Both the position numbers and the translations under genes were made by a program. A model generated the notes under the pieces. It worked only from the letters and a program-made list of their open reading frames with translations, did no database searches and was not told the origin of the DNA. A DNA stretch of 64,000 nt from Mesodorylaimus sp. YZB2_4 (Eukaryota > Nematoda > Enoplea > Dorylaimida > Dorylaimidae): NCBI GenBank assembly GCA_030248295.1, contig JASANH010000118.1, positions 62,001-126,000 of the forward strand, written 5' to 3'. Below are positions 31,277 to 43,400 of this stretch, one piece after another. How positions within the stretch are numbered: position 1 is the stretch's first letter; every line of letters begins with the position of its first letter.

Positions 31277-34200
31277 ATGTTCAATATGTCGGCACCGAAC
31301 AAACCGTTGGGTCTAAAACAACTGGTGGGTGCTACTGGATCGCGGCTCCCAACATTCCAACGTCGCCATGAAATTCGAGAAAGCGTTGCAAGTCGACAAA
31401 GAGAATCTAAAAGTCGAAGCTTGGCCGCTCGTCGCAATATCACCGAAATTGAAGCGGATGAACCAATCGACCATCAGCAGCCAGTCGTCACCGATCACGA
31501 AAAGAAACGAGATCTGCTGCGCCGTCTCGACGAGTTTCGAGCACGAAAGGCTATGCAGCGTTTGGAAGCTTTGCGTACGCGGCCAAAACCGTTTTTGGTA
31601 GGAAATCTAAACGCTACATCGCCGTCCCGTCTACGCACTCCGAATTCGACGGTATTGCAAACGCCAAACAATGTGCCAAAGTTCGGCATCGATCAAAATC
31701 CTCTGGTAAGACAAACATTTGATAGTTCTGTGGAAAGACTAGCTGTAGTCTGTTGATGAGTCCTCAGTAAGTGTGGCTCTTGCTTAAGCGGTCTATGACT
31801 CCCTGGATTGCTTACCTAGTCAGTTCGTGCATTCTCTCACTGGATTGGAGTCTCCCAAAAGATTCGACTTCTATGTAGGCCTATACCCCAATGCTTCCTT
31901 TTTTAGTCTCGAGGCGGTGCGAAACGAATTGCACCATCTGGATCCAACGTTGCGTCGAAAATTCCCTTGCCAGGTCTCCAGCGCGCCAAGCCGAATACCG
32001 CCGCACCCTTAGGGAAAACGGTCGAAAAAACGCCTGCTGCTACAACATTTTCACACCAAACGGGAGCAAGAAAAGAAAACTTCACTCAACAGACTCCTGC
32101 TGTTAATATGAATGAGTAAGTTCGCACTGTTCAGGTTTCAATTTCTGCTTTTGATGATTGTTTTGTTGTAGCACTTACGAAATAACTGAAGGCGGACTAC
32201 CAGTATTGATTTCGCACGCTTCTAGTAAGAAATACTCTTTCAATGATGGGCACTTTTGCTGCTTTGCCCCCAGCATAGGCTAGCTTAGGCTGGCATATGA
32301 CTTGGGCTTATACCGATACTAGGCTTAGTCTGGTATAGGGCTTAAGCTTAGGCTGATATTAGGCTTCAGCCAGCCTTATACCAGCCTTTGCCTGGGGACC
32401 AAACGGCAAAGCGCGGGTGATACGAGTAGTAGTTATAATGTGCACGTTTCTTACAGGTAACAGCGTGGAGCGGCAGGAAGCTGACACGATTGGATCTGAA
32501 ATTGGTTCAAAGGATACGCAAGAGTCAAGCATCGCCATCTTCGAAACTGCGGATGACACTGGTAAGCCGCTTCTTCATTTTTTCTCGAAGTAGCATTTTT
32601 TTCTATCAGATAACGAAAGAGATTTGGCGTCAGTGGAAAATGCGATGCTGTGGAATCCAGGCGTTACCTCGTCGCCCACCACAGGTATGGATCAGGCATA
32701 ATTCTCAAATACGCATGCATTCAAGGCTTTTTAATTTTAGAAACAGACCAAGCTGGTGCGAACAGGGCCTTTTTGTTCGATGGAATGGTCGGTTTCACTT
32801 TCAAATTCGGGGGTAGTGGCGATACCTCATCAAAAGGCTCAGCCGATTGTATTGAGAACAGGTACGTCCTGTCGTCTTTTGATGTAATTTCCTAACTAAA
32901 TGTATTTTAGTCGTGAAACGCGCTGTGATAGCGGCAAGATCAATGACGATAGCGCCCAATCGCATGGAAGCCACGAGGCGCTTCACAATCAGTTAATGCA
33001 AGAGTCCTCTCAAAGCACGATTCCAAAATGTACAGTCGCTGAAGCGCTAAAGCCAAACGCTGCCGGAACGAATATGGTTGAAATGGATGACACTCCCGTC
33101 AAGACTTCCGGCTCGAAATCGGTCGACGGCGAAATCGATGGCAGTGTGCGTCGGTCAACTCGTAGCACTCGTTTCCAGGGTTCGTTCAAGTTTCCAGTTC
33201 CCACCCGTACACCGCGTCGTCGCTCTTCGTCAGCTGGCTCACGAACTGTAAGAGCTCAAGGTTACTTGTGTGCGTCAGGTTGCTGACTAGCATTCACGTT
33301 TTTAGCCTTGCGCGATTCCGAAACCAAATCCGCTTCATGAAATACGTAACGAGGAACATAGTTTGGCCGCTGTGGCTGGTCCAGATAGTAAGTTACATAC
33401 ATGCCGACGGTCTGAACTTTAGCCTATAATTGCGCAATCCCCAAATTTTGCTGTTTTTGGTGCGCAATCCCTAAATTTTGCTGTTTTCGATGCGCAATCA
33501 TTGAATGTTGTCACTTTTGGCTCGAAATCACTAAATTTCGCTGTCTTCAATACGCAATCCCTAAATTTCGCTGTTTTTGATGCGCTATCACTGAATTTTG
33601 CCGTTTCTGGCTCAAAATCACGAAATTTCGCTGTTTTTTATCGAGCAATCACTGAATTTTGCCATTTTTGGCTCAAAATCACTAAATTTTGCTGTTTTAG
33701 ATGCGCTAGGGGCCATCCATAAAGGACGTCCACCAAAAAATTCGTCTTTTCGACTCCCCCTCCCCCTATCCACCTTTCATCCGCATCCGTTTCGCCTGGA
33801 CCCCCTTAAAAATGGACGTTCACTTGAGCGGACCCCCCCCCCCCCCCTATAGGAAAATATTCTCTTCGAAACAGCATTGCTCCCAGCATCGACTGATCCG
33901 CCGAAATGATGGGTCATTCAGTCTTCAGTTTGATTCGACTGCTGCATCAGCCGAATTGGGAACTAAAATTTTACGCTTTCTCTCTGGAAATGTGTCATTC
34001 CAAATCCAATTTGAAACTTCTCCAATTTTCCTTTAAAATCACAATTGAATCCCGCTTTAGGTGCAAGGTAGTGCTCCTGAGTTTTTGGAGTGGTTTGATG
34101 GACAGTGACAGCGAGGAAAGGAAATATAGGGCAGGCTGCTTGGAACCTTATCCATAAAAATATCTCATTTCTTGAACGGATCACCCAGATCGAGATCACG

Positions 34201-36988
34201 ACTCACGTCGAGGGTCGGATCAGTCAGTGCTATAATTGGGCAACATCCCTGACATCCCGATGGCCCCCTAGCGCCTGGAATCCAATGAATGAATGAAAAT
34301 GTCGCTGTCTTTGATGCGCAGACACCTAAGTCCGTAATTTCTTGGTGAACCTGTGCGGTTCATTTTTACTACAGTCATTACAGAAGCACGTGATTACCAC
34401 GCGTTACCAGTACACAGTACCAATTGCGCAGCGGAGGCGAAAACACCTTCAACCAATAATACCTAATGCGCACCAGAGCAGGCAAAAGCTGAATGAAAGT
34501 GAATTTTTTAAAAAAATTTTCTCGGCCGCGACTGCGCAATCCCCCGCCTTTTTTTCAAAATTTTCAAAAATTTTGAAGGTCAGCCTATAATGATTATAGG
34601 CTATTATAGGGTATCGGCATGTAAGTTATCCTAGGGTACAGGGGGAATTTCGTACGAGGTCGTTGGGCAAGGCGCAGGCTTCTCTGATATGCGAGTATCT
34701 TACTGAAACTGAAAATCAAGAGAAAAGGGGATTCTGAATCAGCCGCTGACCGTGCTGTAAATGAGTTAAGACTGGTTTTACTTAACCCATGTGAAGATTT
34801 GGGGAAACTTGAATTTTTGTTTAGGAAACCTGGAAAAATCAAGGAGAATCATTTTCCGCTTTTTGTTTAAACCCTAATAGTTATCAAGTTGGTATTAACT
34901 GTATCCTTCTAGATCGTACTCCACTGTCTATGGCTCCGTTATCTGCCCGCCAAGATCAGCGACATATTGACTTGAACGACATATTTTTGGAGCCGGGTAT
35001 CATGGAAGGTAAGTTCATAAGCATATTTTTTTGAGGTAACCCAATCTACTGGGACTAGTTACGTATGGCAGGCGGGCAAGAACGCCTTTGTTTTTTATTC
35101 AATGATATTTTACTTTTCAGTTACACCCGACTCGCTGGTTCCATTAAGCGCATCTCCTACTGCTCAAGCTGATGCCACTTTGATGGACGACTTTTCGAGT
35201 TTGAATTTGGTATCAGATGCTCGACGGGAAACCACAGCCACGTGGACGTCATTGGAGATAAGTGACGATGATGACGACGAATTTCTGGATAGTCGCGAAT
35301 CAATGGGACCGAGCAAGACGGTCAACAAAACCTTGTACCGTTCGATGAGCGATAGCGATTTGTCGTCGCCGACCAGGGGACCAGGAGCTCAGTCTGATGT
35401 TCTGAAAACACCAGGCTCAATTTTACGCCGTGGTGCTGGTGCTTCCAGTAAGTATACTCGTCTTTTAATACGGGTGGGATTTTTCACAGAAAATCTTTTT
35501 CTATTTTCAACCCTGCTTGGGGTCCTGGTGACCGACCTGGCGCGCACGACCACTGATGTGGTGGGATACCGCCAAATGACCCTGTACAATGGCTGCACTC
35601 TGCTGTGCTGTGAGCTATAGGGATAAATTTGAAGAGCTCGTGATAGCAGTGACCATGGCAAGATTTTGCAATAAGTGAAGTGCAGATATACATACTTCAT
35701 CTCCGCACTCTGTCAGCATGACTTTTATTGTATTAGGCATACCATGATGATGCAATGATAAATGTCTTGTGTTCAGCTCAGATTTTTCTTTATTATATTT
35801 AGATCTTGGAAAAAAAAATTCCCTTGCCAGTCATCTGTAGCAGCATTTTCACTTATTTGAGTCGACTTGTTTGATAACGAAATTTAATGTTTCATGATGA
35901 TAATTCATAATAATGAGTTGTAATTATAATATTAGTTTTGTAGTTTTTCGAAGTTCAGATGCAGCTATTTGTTCAGTTTGAAAATATTTCCCAGTTCCCA
36001 CGTAAAGTTGCAGCAGACTAAATTTTTATCTCAGTAGGTTTACTGCGAAAAATTGACTGATCATTTAGTTAAACTTTGACGTGAATAGGCAAGTTGGACT
36101 ATCAGATTTTTACTCTATAAAAGGAAATTGAATTTAGGAATCGATGTATAAAAATTTTGGGAAAGCTACCAATTTTGCGCCAGGTTCAGGACAGAATTTC
36201 ACCCAGGCAACGTGACAAGTATGGGCAAGGTCGGCTGGGTTAGAGAAGGGGTTTTGGGGGAGGAGGTGGGAGGGGGTTGAGATCAGATCAGATCACCTGA
36301 GACTGATCTGATTGCTGTGAGACAGGTCAGGTTTGGGTCGAGTCGAGTGAGTAAGTTCTATGACTATTTACATACAGTTCTGTAGGCTAGCTGGACAATT
36401 GGCCTGTGCTTGGAGGCCAGGGCTGGACCTGAGGTGGGAGGGGGTTTCGAGAGGAAGCATACGATGTCCTGGCCGGCCTAGCAGGGGGGGTTACCCCTCC
36501 TCCCCCTTTCCCATACTTGCAGCGTGAATAATTTTGAAAAATCGTACTAGTTACAGTCGCACAACTGCACCTCAATTTATTGCGATAAATTTCTTGGGTC
36601 TTGTCTCTGTATCTTGTCCGTACTTGCGCGGGCAGCCAGACCTGCTTTCGTTGCGGTCGCAAAGCAGTCGCCTGTAACGCTTAGTCTCAAGGATCCAGGA
36701 TAGGGAGAAGAGAAGTGCCATGTGAAACGTTTGGGTCCTTTTGCTTTCGTGCTTGGTCGCTAATGTTAGAACCTGGACTGGAGACTTATTGTTAGCTAAC
36801 TTTACTTTTCAGCGGTAAAGAAGACGGTTCGTTTTCGTAGCAAGACCGTTGGATCGCCTATTTATTTCTATCCGGACGAACCAGTCGCGAGTGGAACACC
36901 AGCCAGCGAAGTCGTGTCACGTTTCGCCCGCCGCCAGACCATCGTGAAAAAGAACGGCGACGATGACATGATGACTTGGAGTCCATGA
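31277..36988 (+). CDS. HURP/DLGAP5 (mars)-like spindle protein, ten exons
   Basis: Exons: 31277-31705, 31907-32115, 32464-32561, 32610-32684, 32741-32861, about 32911-33247, about 33306-33389, about 34912-35008, about 35121-35448 and about 36814-36988. Joins stay in frame with GT-AG borders for roughly 590 residues. The N-terminal half has basic repeats (RRHEIRESVASRQRESK) and a charged helix RDLLRRLDEFRARKAMQRLE followed by KPFLVGN. This resembles the conserved GKAP/HURP segment that ends in a lysine-phenylalanine-x-valine-glycine box. The middle has SRRSTRSTR-like basic patches (RRSTRSTRFQGSFKF). The C terminus has TPGSILRR and KKTVRFRSKT, a pattern common in mitotic phosphoproteins. HURP proteins bundle kinetochore microtubules. 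The assignment rests on these short matches and on overall disorder and charge. Confidence 0.5.
33425..33715 (+). repeat. Intronic minisatellite, about 33-34 bp units
   Basis: About eight or nine imperfect units read roughly gcgcaatccctaaattttgc followed by tgtttttgat. They alternate gcgcaatc and ctcaaaatc starts. The array lies in the intron after the seventh exon of the HURP-like gene. Further isolated units appear at about 34292-34330 and 34533-34550, so the array was once longer or has been interrupted. Confidence 0.85.
33716..34291. mobile_element. Possible insertion within the minisatellite
   Basis: The array is interrupted by about 575 bases that begin ggggccatccataaaggacg, contain two pyrimidine-rich blocks and a run of 17 C (about 33831-33847), and end at a tgaatgaatga motif, after which a minisatellite unit resumes. 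The start motif and C-rich blocks resemble the tails of some invertebrate non-LTR elements as I remember them. No coding sequence remains and target duplications are not clear. Confidence 0.35.
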
Positions 36989-36989
36989 G

Positions 36990-38340
36990 CGACTTTTTAT
37001 ATAATTTTTACTAACGTGTTCAATTTTTACTAACCCCATGCGATTTGGGTAATAGATGGGTTTTGACAATGGACGACGCTTATTAGTCATTTGCCATTCG
37101 CTGATCGACCAATTTGTGTCACAGCCCCTGGCAGCTCAGCTTGGGGCCATCGGAATTGTGTCGTCAACGTGCGTGACTTGGGCAAGCCTCATGCAGATAA
37201 ACAACGGTCTCATCGTGCCTGGTCCACCCTGCGAACGGGTGTTTAGGGCTTCCTGATCTGTGCACGTTTTTAGGAGGGTGACCGGATTCGAGTGTCAGGT
37301 GATTCGGAAATCATTACGTTTGTTTGGGATGTGGGTGTGACTTGGCACGGATCACGTGCCCGTAACGAGTCAGCTGAGTGAGCCAAATTGCAGCCAGTGC
37401 CTCCGTTGATGCCCTTTTTGCACCGATGACGTCGAGCGGTAATAGTGGATGGGCAAAACAGTGGCTTGCCCCTAACCAAGTATCCAAGCCACTTTCTCCC
37501 ACGCCTTCGTTTGCACAGCCTGACTCAATGGCAGGACGCACTGGGCATATTTATCAGATGGCAAAAGTGCGTAGTGGCTGCCAAATCGTTTATTAGTTTA
37601 TTGCTACAAATTGGCCTTTTGGCATTCTACTTAGGAGACTGGGAGACGAGTCAGATGGCTGCTATCTAGGCTGGCCGAGAATGAAATCTGTTTAGCCAGT
37701 GCTGGCTGACTGGATGGATCAATTTGTGGAAGCATATAACCACGTTTCTTTGCAAACAAACCTGCCATCAATACCAATAAGGGTGTGCAAGGGTTGCGTC
37801 GATGGAGGGGCCTTGGGTATAAAGGTCTCGGGTCGGGGGTGCTGAAGACTCCATTCAATCTCCTTGTGACGAGACGAGGTGTCTAAGACGAATTCGTAGT
37901 AGGCATTTGTGCCAGGCCTTGTGCCCCTTCATCCAAAGCCCGGTTCGACGAAGCAGATCAAAAATATGGCGCCATCTGCGCTTCGGACAAATGCTTATAG
38001 ATTAGCGAAAGCAGATTATGGTAAGCCTGTTGGAACTTCTTCCGTTTTGCAAATAAAGCAACCAACGTCAACAGGTGACTCCTGAGTGGTGTCCCGATCC
38101 AACACCTATCAGGTAGACAGGTTCATAAAAGGCAGTATTCTTATCAGTAAAATATCGTTTATTGCCTGCCTTTACATAACGTGATAAACCTGTGCAAACA
38201 AAGCCAGTCCAAAAACCCGTTTCGCTTCTCACAATGTGCTCAGATAAAAGCTCCTGACGCAGGTAACTTTTCGCTTTCGGTTGCAAAGCGAGGTCTGATT
38301 GTGAGCACTGTAACCTCTACTTGAACGAAGTCCTCCCCTG
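36990..38340. other. Intergenic, possible TATA motif
   Basis: No gene is recognised. TATAAAGG at about 37817 on the plus strand may start the leader of the four-helix membrane protein gene at 38341, but the 500-base distance would need an untranslated exon. A 39-codon frame at 37966 has no support. Confidence 0.35.
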
Positions 38341-39174
38341 ATGTCTGAACTAGAGAAAGGTACAGTTCGTGTCTTGAGCTTTCGGGACCGAGTACGCAAA
38401 GTGGGTGTGGCCTATACTGATGAGCCAGCACCAGAGGAGAAAACTGTAACGGGAAAAATCAGTGCCAGTTTCAAAGTTCGTTGGGCACTAATTACAACGA
38501 CACTGTCCACTTTCTTCTTGGGCCATCGTTCAGGACCGCCTTTGGAAGTGGAGTCTGGCCAAAGCACACCAACTCACCTCAAGTCGCCAGTGGTCGTTCA
38601 ACGATTATGGGATCAGTCGGCTACCAAGTATCGATATTGCGGATGTATCCACGTCAAAGTGATGGCAATATTCGGCTTAGTTCTAGACTTGGCCCTCATA
38701 GTTACCTACGCCGTCATTATTTCTCTAATAGCTATCGACTGGGAGAATGCGAGCCTGATCGAAGGAGAAGGGGACAATGTCAAAACCGAGGCCACCGCAT
38801 CTTCCGACCTTTCGAGCACGATCCTACACACGACTACGATCAGATACGCGCCTTCTGCGCTCTATGAAAGCTACATGGCTGCCACTATAGCCGACGCGTC
38901 AATGGCAGTCATATCGGTCCTATGTCTGATGTATGGCATGGCCAGGAATAGACCCAACTTTTTGATACCTGAAATCTGCCTGGCATTTGTGGTCGTTGGC
39001 GTGAAAATCATTCAACTATCGAAGGCAGCATCGGACGGCGTGGCCACGCCTTTCGTTATTGCATTTGGTATCGTAGAAATCATATTCTCATCCTGGTACG
39101 CCCATGTGATATTTCTATATAGGGGCTACATGAAAGATCGCAATGAATTTTTGACTGTGCATACTCAGTACTAA
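38341..39174 (+). CDS. Four-helix membrane protein (LAPTM-like topology)
   Basis: The gene encodes 277 residues from ATG 38341 as a single exon. An 80-100 residue polar N terminus is followed by CGCIHVKVMAIFGLVLDLALIV, which starts the first helix. A glycosylatable Ser/Thr-rich loop follows, then three more helices: DASMAVISVLCLMYGMA, ICLAFVVVGVKIIQL and FGIVEIIFSSWYAHVIFLYRGY. Cys-x-His/Lys just before helix 1, a large loop between helices 1 and 2, and a final YRGY-type exit are typical of LAPTM/DUF7027-like invertebrate proteins of lysosomal or plasma membranes. No enzyme motif is present. Confidence 0.6.
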   Translation: MSELEKGTVRVLSFRDRVRKVGVAYTDEPAPEEKTVTGKISASFKVRWALITTTLSTFFLGHRSGPPLEVESGQSTPTHLKSPVVVQRLWDQSATKYRYCGCIHVKVMAIFGLVLDLALIVTYAVIISLIAIDWENASLIEGEGDNVKTEATASSDLSSTILHTTTIRYAPSALYESYMAATIADASMAVISVLCLMYGMARNRPNFLIPEICLAFVVVGVKIIQLSKAASDGVATPFVIAFGIVEIIFSSWYAHVIFLYRGYMKDRNEFLTVHTQY

Positions 39175-39507
39175 ATGCCAAGACGTGATGTCATGTACAT
39201 AGTCCTATTCTATATAAACATGGTTATGTGCTTTATTGATGGAATGTGTAAGAATAGACTGGACGAGACTTGTCGAGGACAAATTGCGCTGGCATTTGCC
39301 TGACACAGAGATAACTAGTGAGCACGTGCAGATGACGTGGAAAGCGTTCGAAGAAACATACACTCGAGCAGCAGATTAGGTTTAGGGTGCACTGTGAAAG
39401 TGTTCAAAGGCATTATTCTACTGAATGCTGTTTGCTGAACGTGGCTATCAGCCTGTGCTTTGTGGGATTTGTGACCAACTATGTTGTTTAGGCACATCAC
39501 AACGTAG

Positions 39508-39667
39508 GAGAGCCGCGGTGGCTCAGTTGGTAAGGCGTTGGTGCCGCATTGCTTGGGCCCTCGTGTGGAGGTGCTCCTAGTGGAGACACACAGAGGGAAG
39601 CTGCCGTGAGACCTAACGGCCTCGCTTATCATATCATGACTGCTGGCTGGCTATAGGCAAAACGGGT
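39508..39667 (+). repeat. SINE family A copy 1 (tRNA-headed)
   Basis: The head gccgcggtggctcagttggt carries an RNA polymerase III A-box-like motif (ggctcagttgg). The tail ctgctggctggctataggca is shared with 52540-52570, and the middle ctcctagtggagacacacag with 52470. A clear B box is missing, so this copy seems internally deleted. Confidence 0.7.
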
Positions 39668-39994
39668 TGGAAGTCCCACGGGGAGCTGTGGCGGCATGGG
39701 GTTCAACCCACATAAAAAACAGCACAACGTGCAGTAGGCATGGCCAATTCAGTCAGCGGTTGTGGTGGAACGATCCTCACTCATGCAGATGGAAGCACAC
39801 CCAAACCCATGGAAAATCCCAAACCATCACCTTGCATGAAGCAAATCATGCGAGTTACTGCCGAGCAATTTTCTTTACACTTTGCAGGTTCTTGTCGGAT
39901 CAACAGCCTTTTCTGAAGAGTCTTGAGGCCAGGGGTTGATCAACCGCTTGTGAGCTGCAGTCTTGTGTCTTTGCATCGACACGTCTATTCGATC

Positions 39995-40447
39995 ATGAAA
40001 ACCTTCGGACCGAACTCAACTTCGACGTTTGCAAGTTCTGCGGCAGGTTCGTCATCCTTTCCGACGTCATTTTTTTCGACTGCGACCACGTCGATGGTGC
40101 TCCCAAGCTCGGATACGTCCTGGTTCAACGATACTACCGCCAACAGCACATCCTCTGGCGAGATTAATAAGGCTATCTATAACTATGCTTGGCTGCCGAC
40201 CATTTCCATTCTGATTTGCGTCGTCGGTCAGCTCATCATGATCGCTTACGTCGTGAAAAAACGTCGTCAGCAAGGACCTGGAGCGAAGTGGAAAAAAACG
40301 AAAAGTGGCTATCACGAACTGGGTCCCAGAGATAGCGCCATGATCAGCGCAAGGTCTGTGATGAACAGTCAAGTCGGCAAGTCGTCTCGTGGAAAGAGCA
40401 AAATGGGGGCGGGCGATAACAGCCAGTACATCAAAGTGGGATCGTAA
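39995..40447 (+). CDS. Small single-pass membrane protein
   Basis: The gene encodes 150 residues from ATG 39995, as one exon. The N-terminal 60 residues are Ser/Thr-rich with several N-glycosylation sites (NSTS, NDTTANSTS) and look like a mucin-type ectodomain. One helix follows (WLPTISILICVVGQLIMIAYVV), then a strongly basic cytoplasmic tail (KKRRQQ, KWKKTKSG) with a YHEL motif. There is no cleavable signal peptide, so a type III orientation is likely. I do not recognise the family. Confidence 0.6.
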   Translation: MKTFGPNSTSTFASSAAGSSSFPTSFFSTATTSMVLPSSDTSWFNDTTANSTSSGEINKAIYNYAWLPTISILICVVGQLIMIAYVVKKRRQQGPGAKWKKTKSGYHELGPRDSAMISARSVMNSQVGKSSRGKSKMGAGDNSQYIKVGS

Positions 40448-40449
40448 AA

Positions 40450-43400
40450 AGAAAAGTTGCGTGATCACCGATGTAATTTCTGATTAATGAGATTTTTGTA
40501 TTGCCGCATATTTCACCTGATTCTATGACTTACTCGTTGCTATTTGCTTCCGTATGCTCCCTATTCATTTCCTAGAATAGAGAATTTTGCCCATTATTGG
40601 TTGTCTTACTGTAAGCGCCAAATTTCAAATTCAGAGTGGGCTTCAACTCTGATGTGCACAAAATTGAGAAATGATTCATATTTTCTCGGCTATAAAAAAG
40701 GTTACCTATGCTTCACGAGGACTCCATATTCGACTGGTGTTTATTCCGTTTCTGCGCAGACAGTGGTGTTTCCTGTTTCGGTCGACCCCGATCCGGCTGA
40801 GCAGTTTGAGGTGAAATGGAAAACATCCAGTTTTACGAGATACGGTTACGTCGGCTGCTGTACTCTACTGACTCTGTGCACGTTTTGTTCTCCCCGCCGT
40901 AGCATTCAAATTGGAAAGTTGGCGAGGCTCGATTCTACATTAGTTTTCCCGAACGTGCACTTGGGCCTAGAAAAGTTAACCTAACCGGTTTGCAGTCTGC
41001 TCTGTTGAAATCGACGATTCGGAAAAAGCTCGACTGGCATTGGACAAAGTTATGTGTAATTCGTTGATGTTTGTACTCGCACTGGATAGGCAGGGGGCAA
41101 GGAGGCATGATATAATTAGGGTTCTAATTTGCTCGGTGGCCGAATAAGATACAGCGAAATCACAGGTCTTCGCTTGGCCAGACATTGGCGTCAGGAAATA
41201 ATATGTAAATTATAGGGCGTGATCAAGGCGGAGGGCCAGTACCTGTCATTTATGAGGAGTGTTTGTGCTCCTGTCGGGCGTGTGGCAGTGACGAAAGTCA
41301 AAGCGAAAAAGTAATCATATTCCAAAAGTAGGAGTCTTGTGAGACCCCTCCGTCGTCCAATTAGCTCACTAAGGTCGACCGCCAATCGGAAGCCTGGTTT
41401 CGAATGCACAGGCCTTCCGATTTGACGATTCGAAATGAGCGAGCCTATTTCTAGTCGACCAAGTCTTGCTCTGAGGCGGGATAAAAATAAAAGCTCTAAT
41501 CGAGCCGTGTTCTCGGCTGGTCTGCCAGAGTACTAAAAAGGAGAGACCGCTTTGATGGTCGGCTTGGGGAGGGAATGAATCGGGTTTCCGGGTGGGCGTA
41601 GGAGCGGTCAGGGCGGGGTCAAAAGGACAAAACCGATGACCGATCACTTTTTACATGCATGCAATATGGGAACGGAGCATTGACAAAGCGGGAGCGCGAC
41701 CGAGGCGGCTCCATAGCTGACGACGCTAATATGACTGGCTGACAGATATACATGGGTAACGACTTGTGGGGCCTCCCGTGTTTTCCTCCAATTCAGCAGC
41801 TCCGTCCAATGCTCGCGTGCCAACTCGGCGACCAGGAGAGAAAGCCGGTCTGTTCGGATGATGTATGAACCCGGTTGGAGGAGGCCCCGAGCATGCGGCG
41901 CTCATTTGGTCTCAACTAGCTACCTACTATTCTATGCATACATACATAAAAACCGAGAATCGAGAACCTCCTATTCCATTCCGACTTGGAGCACCCCGGC
42001 CATAAGACTCTCCAGAGATCAACTAGCCAATTTTTAATTTACGTTAACGGAGTTTGATGACGCGCGACGACCGTCGCCAATGAACATACGTAGGAGAAAG
42101 GTGAGCCGGCTCTATTGGCATAATATAGAAGGCGACGAGCCGAGCACCCTCTCCCGAGCACTAGCAGGGGGCCTGTGCACAAGACGCAGATGACTGTAGT
42201 CGAAGCAAGAGTATGGGAACCAATGCAGTGGGCTAAAATTATAGCGGAGGCCAAGCATTGCACCGGACGAATGAAGAAGCAAGGTAGAATTAGTTTCACA
42301 ACCGACCACCAGCACGAGCACGGTTTCCTCTCCCTCCTCCTCTTCCTTCCTACCTGTTCGTCAACCGCTGCCGTCGCTGATCTCGTTTGGTTGGTGCCCG
42401 AGCGTGTTTGCGGCGACGATCGACTCCGTCCACGAACGATGCGGACACACGCGCCTGGCCATATATGTACATAGGCAGGCCTAGTTCGGCCTACCTGCCC
42501 GCCCGTTCACCCTCGCGACTTCTCATTGCCTCATCGACGGTAATCAGTCTTGCTCTTGTCATCGAGCGGCGTAGAGTGCAAACGAGCAGAAGGAATCGTA
42601 GCACTATGATAGGGGAAGAGTGCCAGAAGGTAAAAGGTGCGGTGTCAAGCCGCCGAGTCCAATGAGCAGGCAATTGGAGCAACGCCTCGTCCGGTTCTCG
42701 TCAAGCCTTCTAAGGAGAACAAGTCCAGTCTAGAAACGCTCTAAGACCCCTTATGCATTGGCTACTAAAGCGTATGGACAGGTGCTCGGCCGGACTCTGT
42801 TTTTAGGTATTCCTCTTCGCCCCATGATCGGATAATATAACCATCGTTTCATCTGTTATGCATGAAGCCCAAATGGAACAAGAGGGCCCTCAAACGGGAC
42901 GCATAAACACGATGTGTGTTTAAAAAATTACCCCCAAAGCGGTAATGTAGTCGATGTGATTTATGATGGGTACCGTAAACCTTTTTTACTTCATCTGGTA
43001 ACATGAAACTCGATCCGTCATTCGTCTCCAATGATACCTGTGCCCACTCATCGAACACGTATTACCAAGCGAGTCGGACAAAGAAATAATGGAACCCATT
43101 CCATCCGCCAGGCCTACGCACAAAAACCCCTCACCAACTATATCGACTCACAATGCCCCTCTTCTTCGGGCACTACGCTCCGGCCAAAAACAAACGGTCC
43201 GACCTACAGTCTACTCGCATACAATATTTGGTTCAAGAGAGAAAAACCAAGTAAATTCTTTAAACCGCACTCACAATGGCAGACTAGAACGACTAACAAT
43301 CTGTCATCAAACGGAGATTTCAAAAACACAATGTTTGCAGAAAATTATTGGAGAAGACAGTTCGGGCCAGGCCTACGACTTGACGACTGAAAAATTTCTT

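Noticed and set aside
33425..33715. CRISPR-like array
   Set aside because: Units are contiguous imperfect tandem repeats without unique spacers, in a eukaryotic intron.
33501..33722. Small repetitive protein with SLNFAVF units
   Set aside because: The frame is only a reading of the intronic minisatellite and has no independent support.
37966..38085. 39-codon open frame (begins MAPSALRTNA) as a first exon of the membrane protein gene at 38341
   Set aside because: A GTAAGC donor follows, but none of the acceptors I tried keeps the frame open into 38341.
39508..39580. Functional tRNA gene
   Set aside because: Only an A-box-like head is present. There is no B box or acceptor-stem pairing, and the rest matches a dispersed SINE family.
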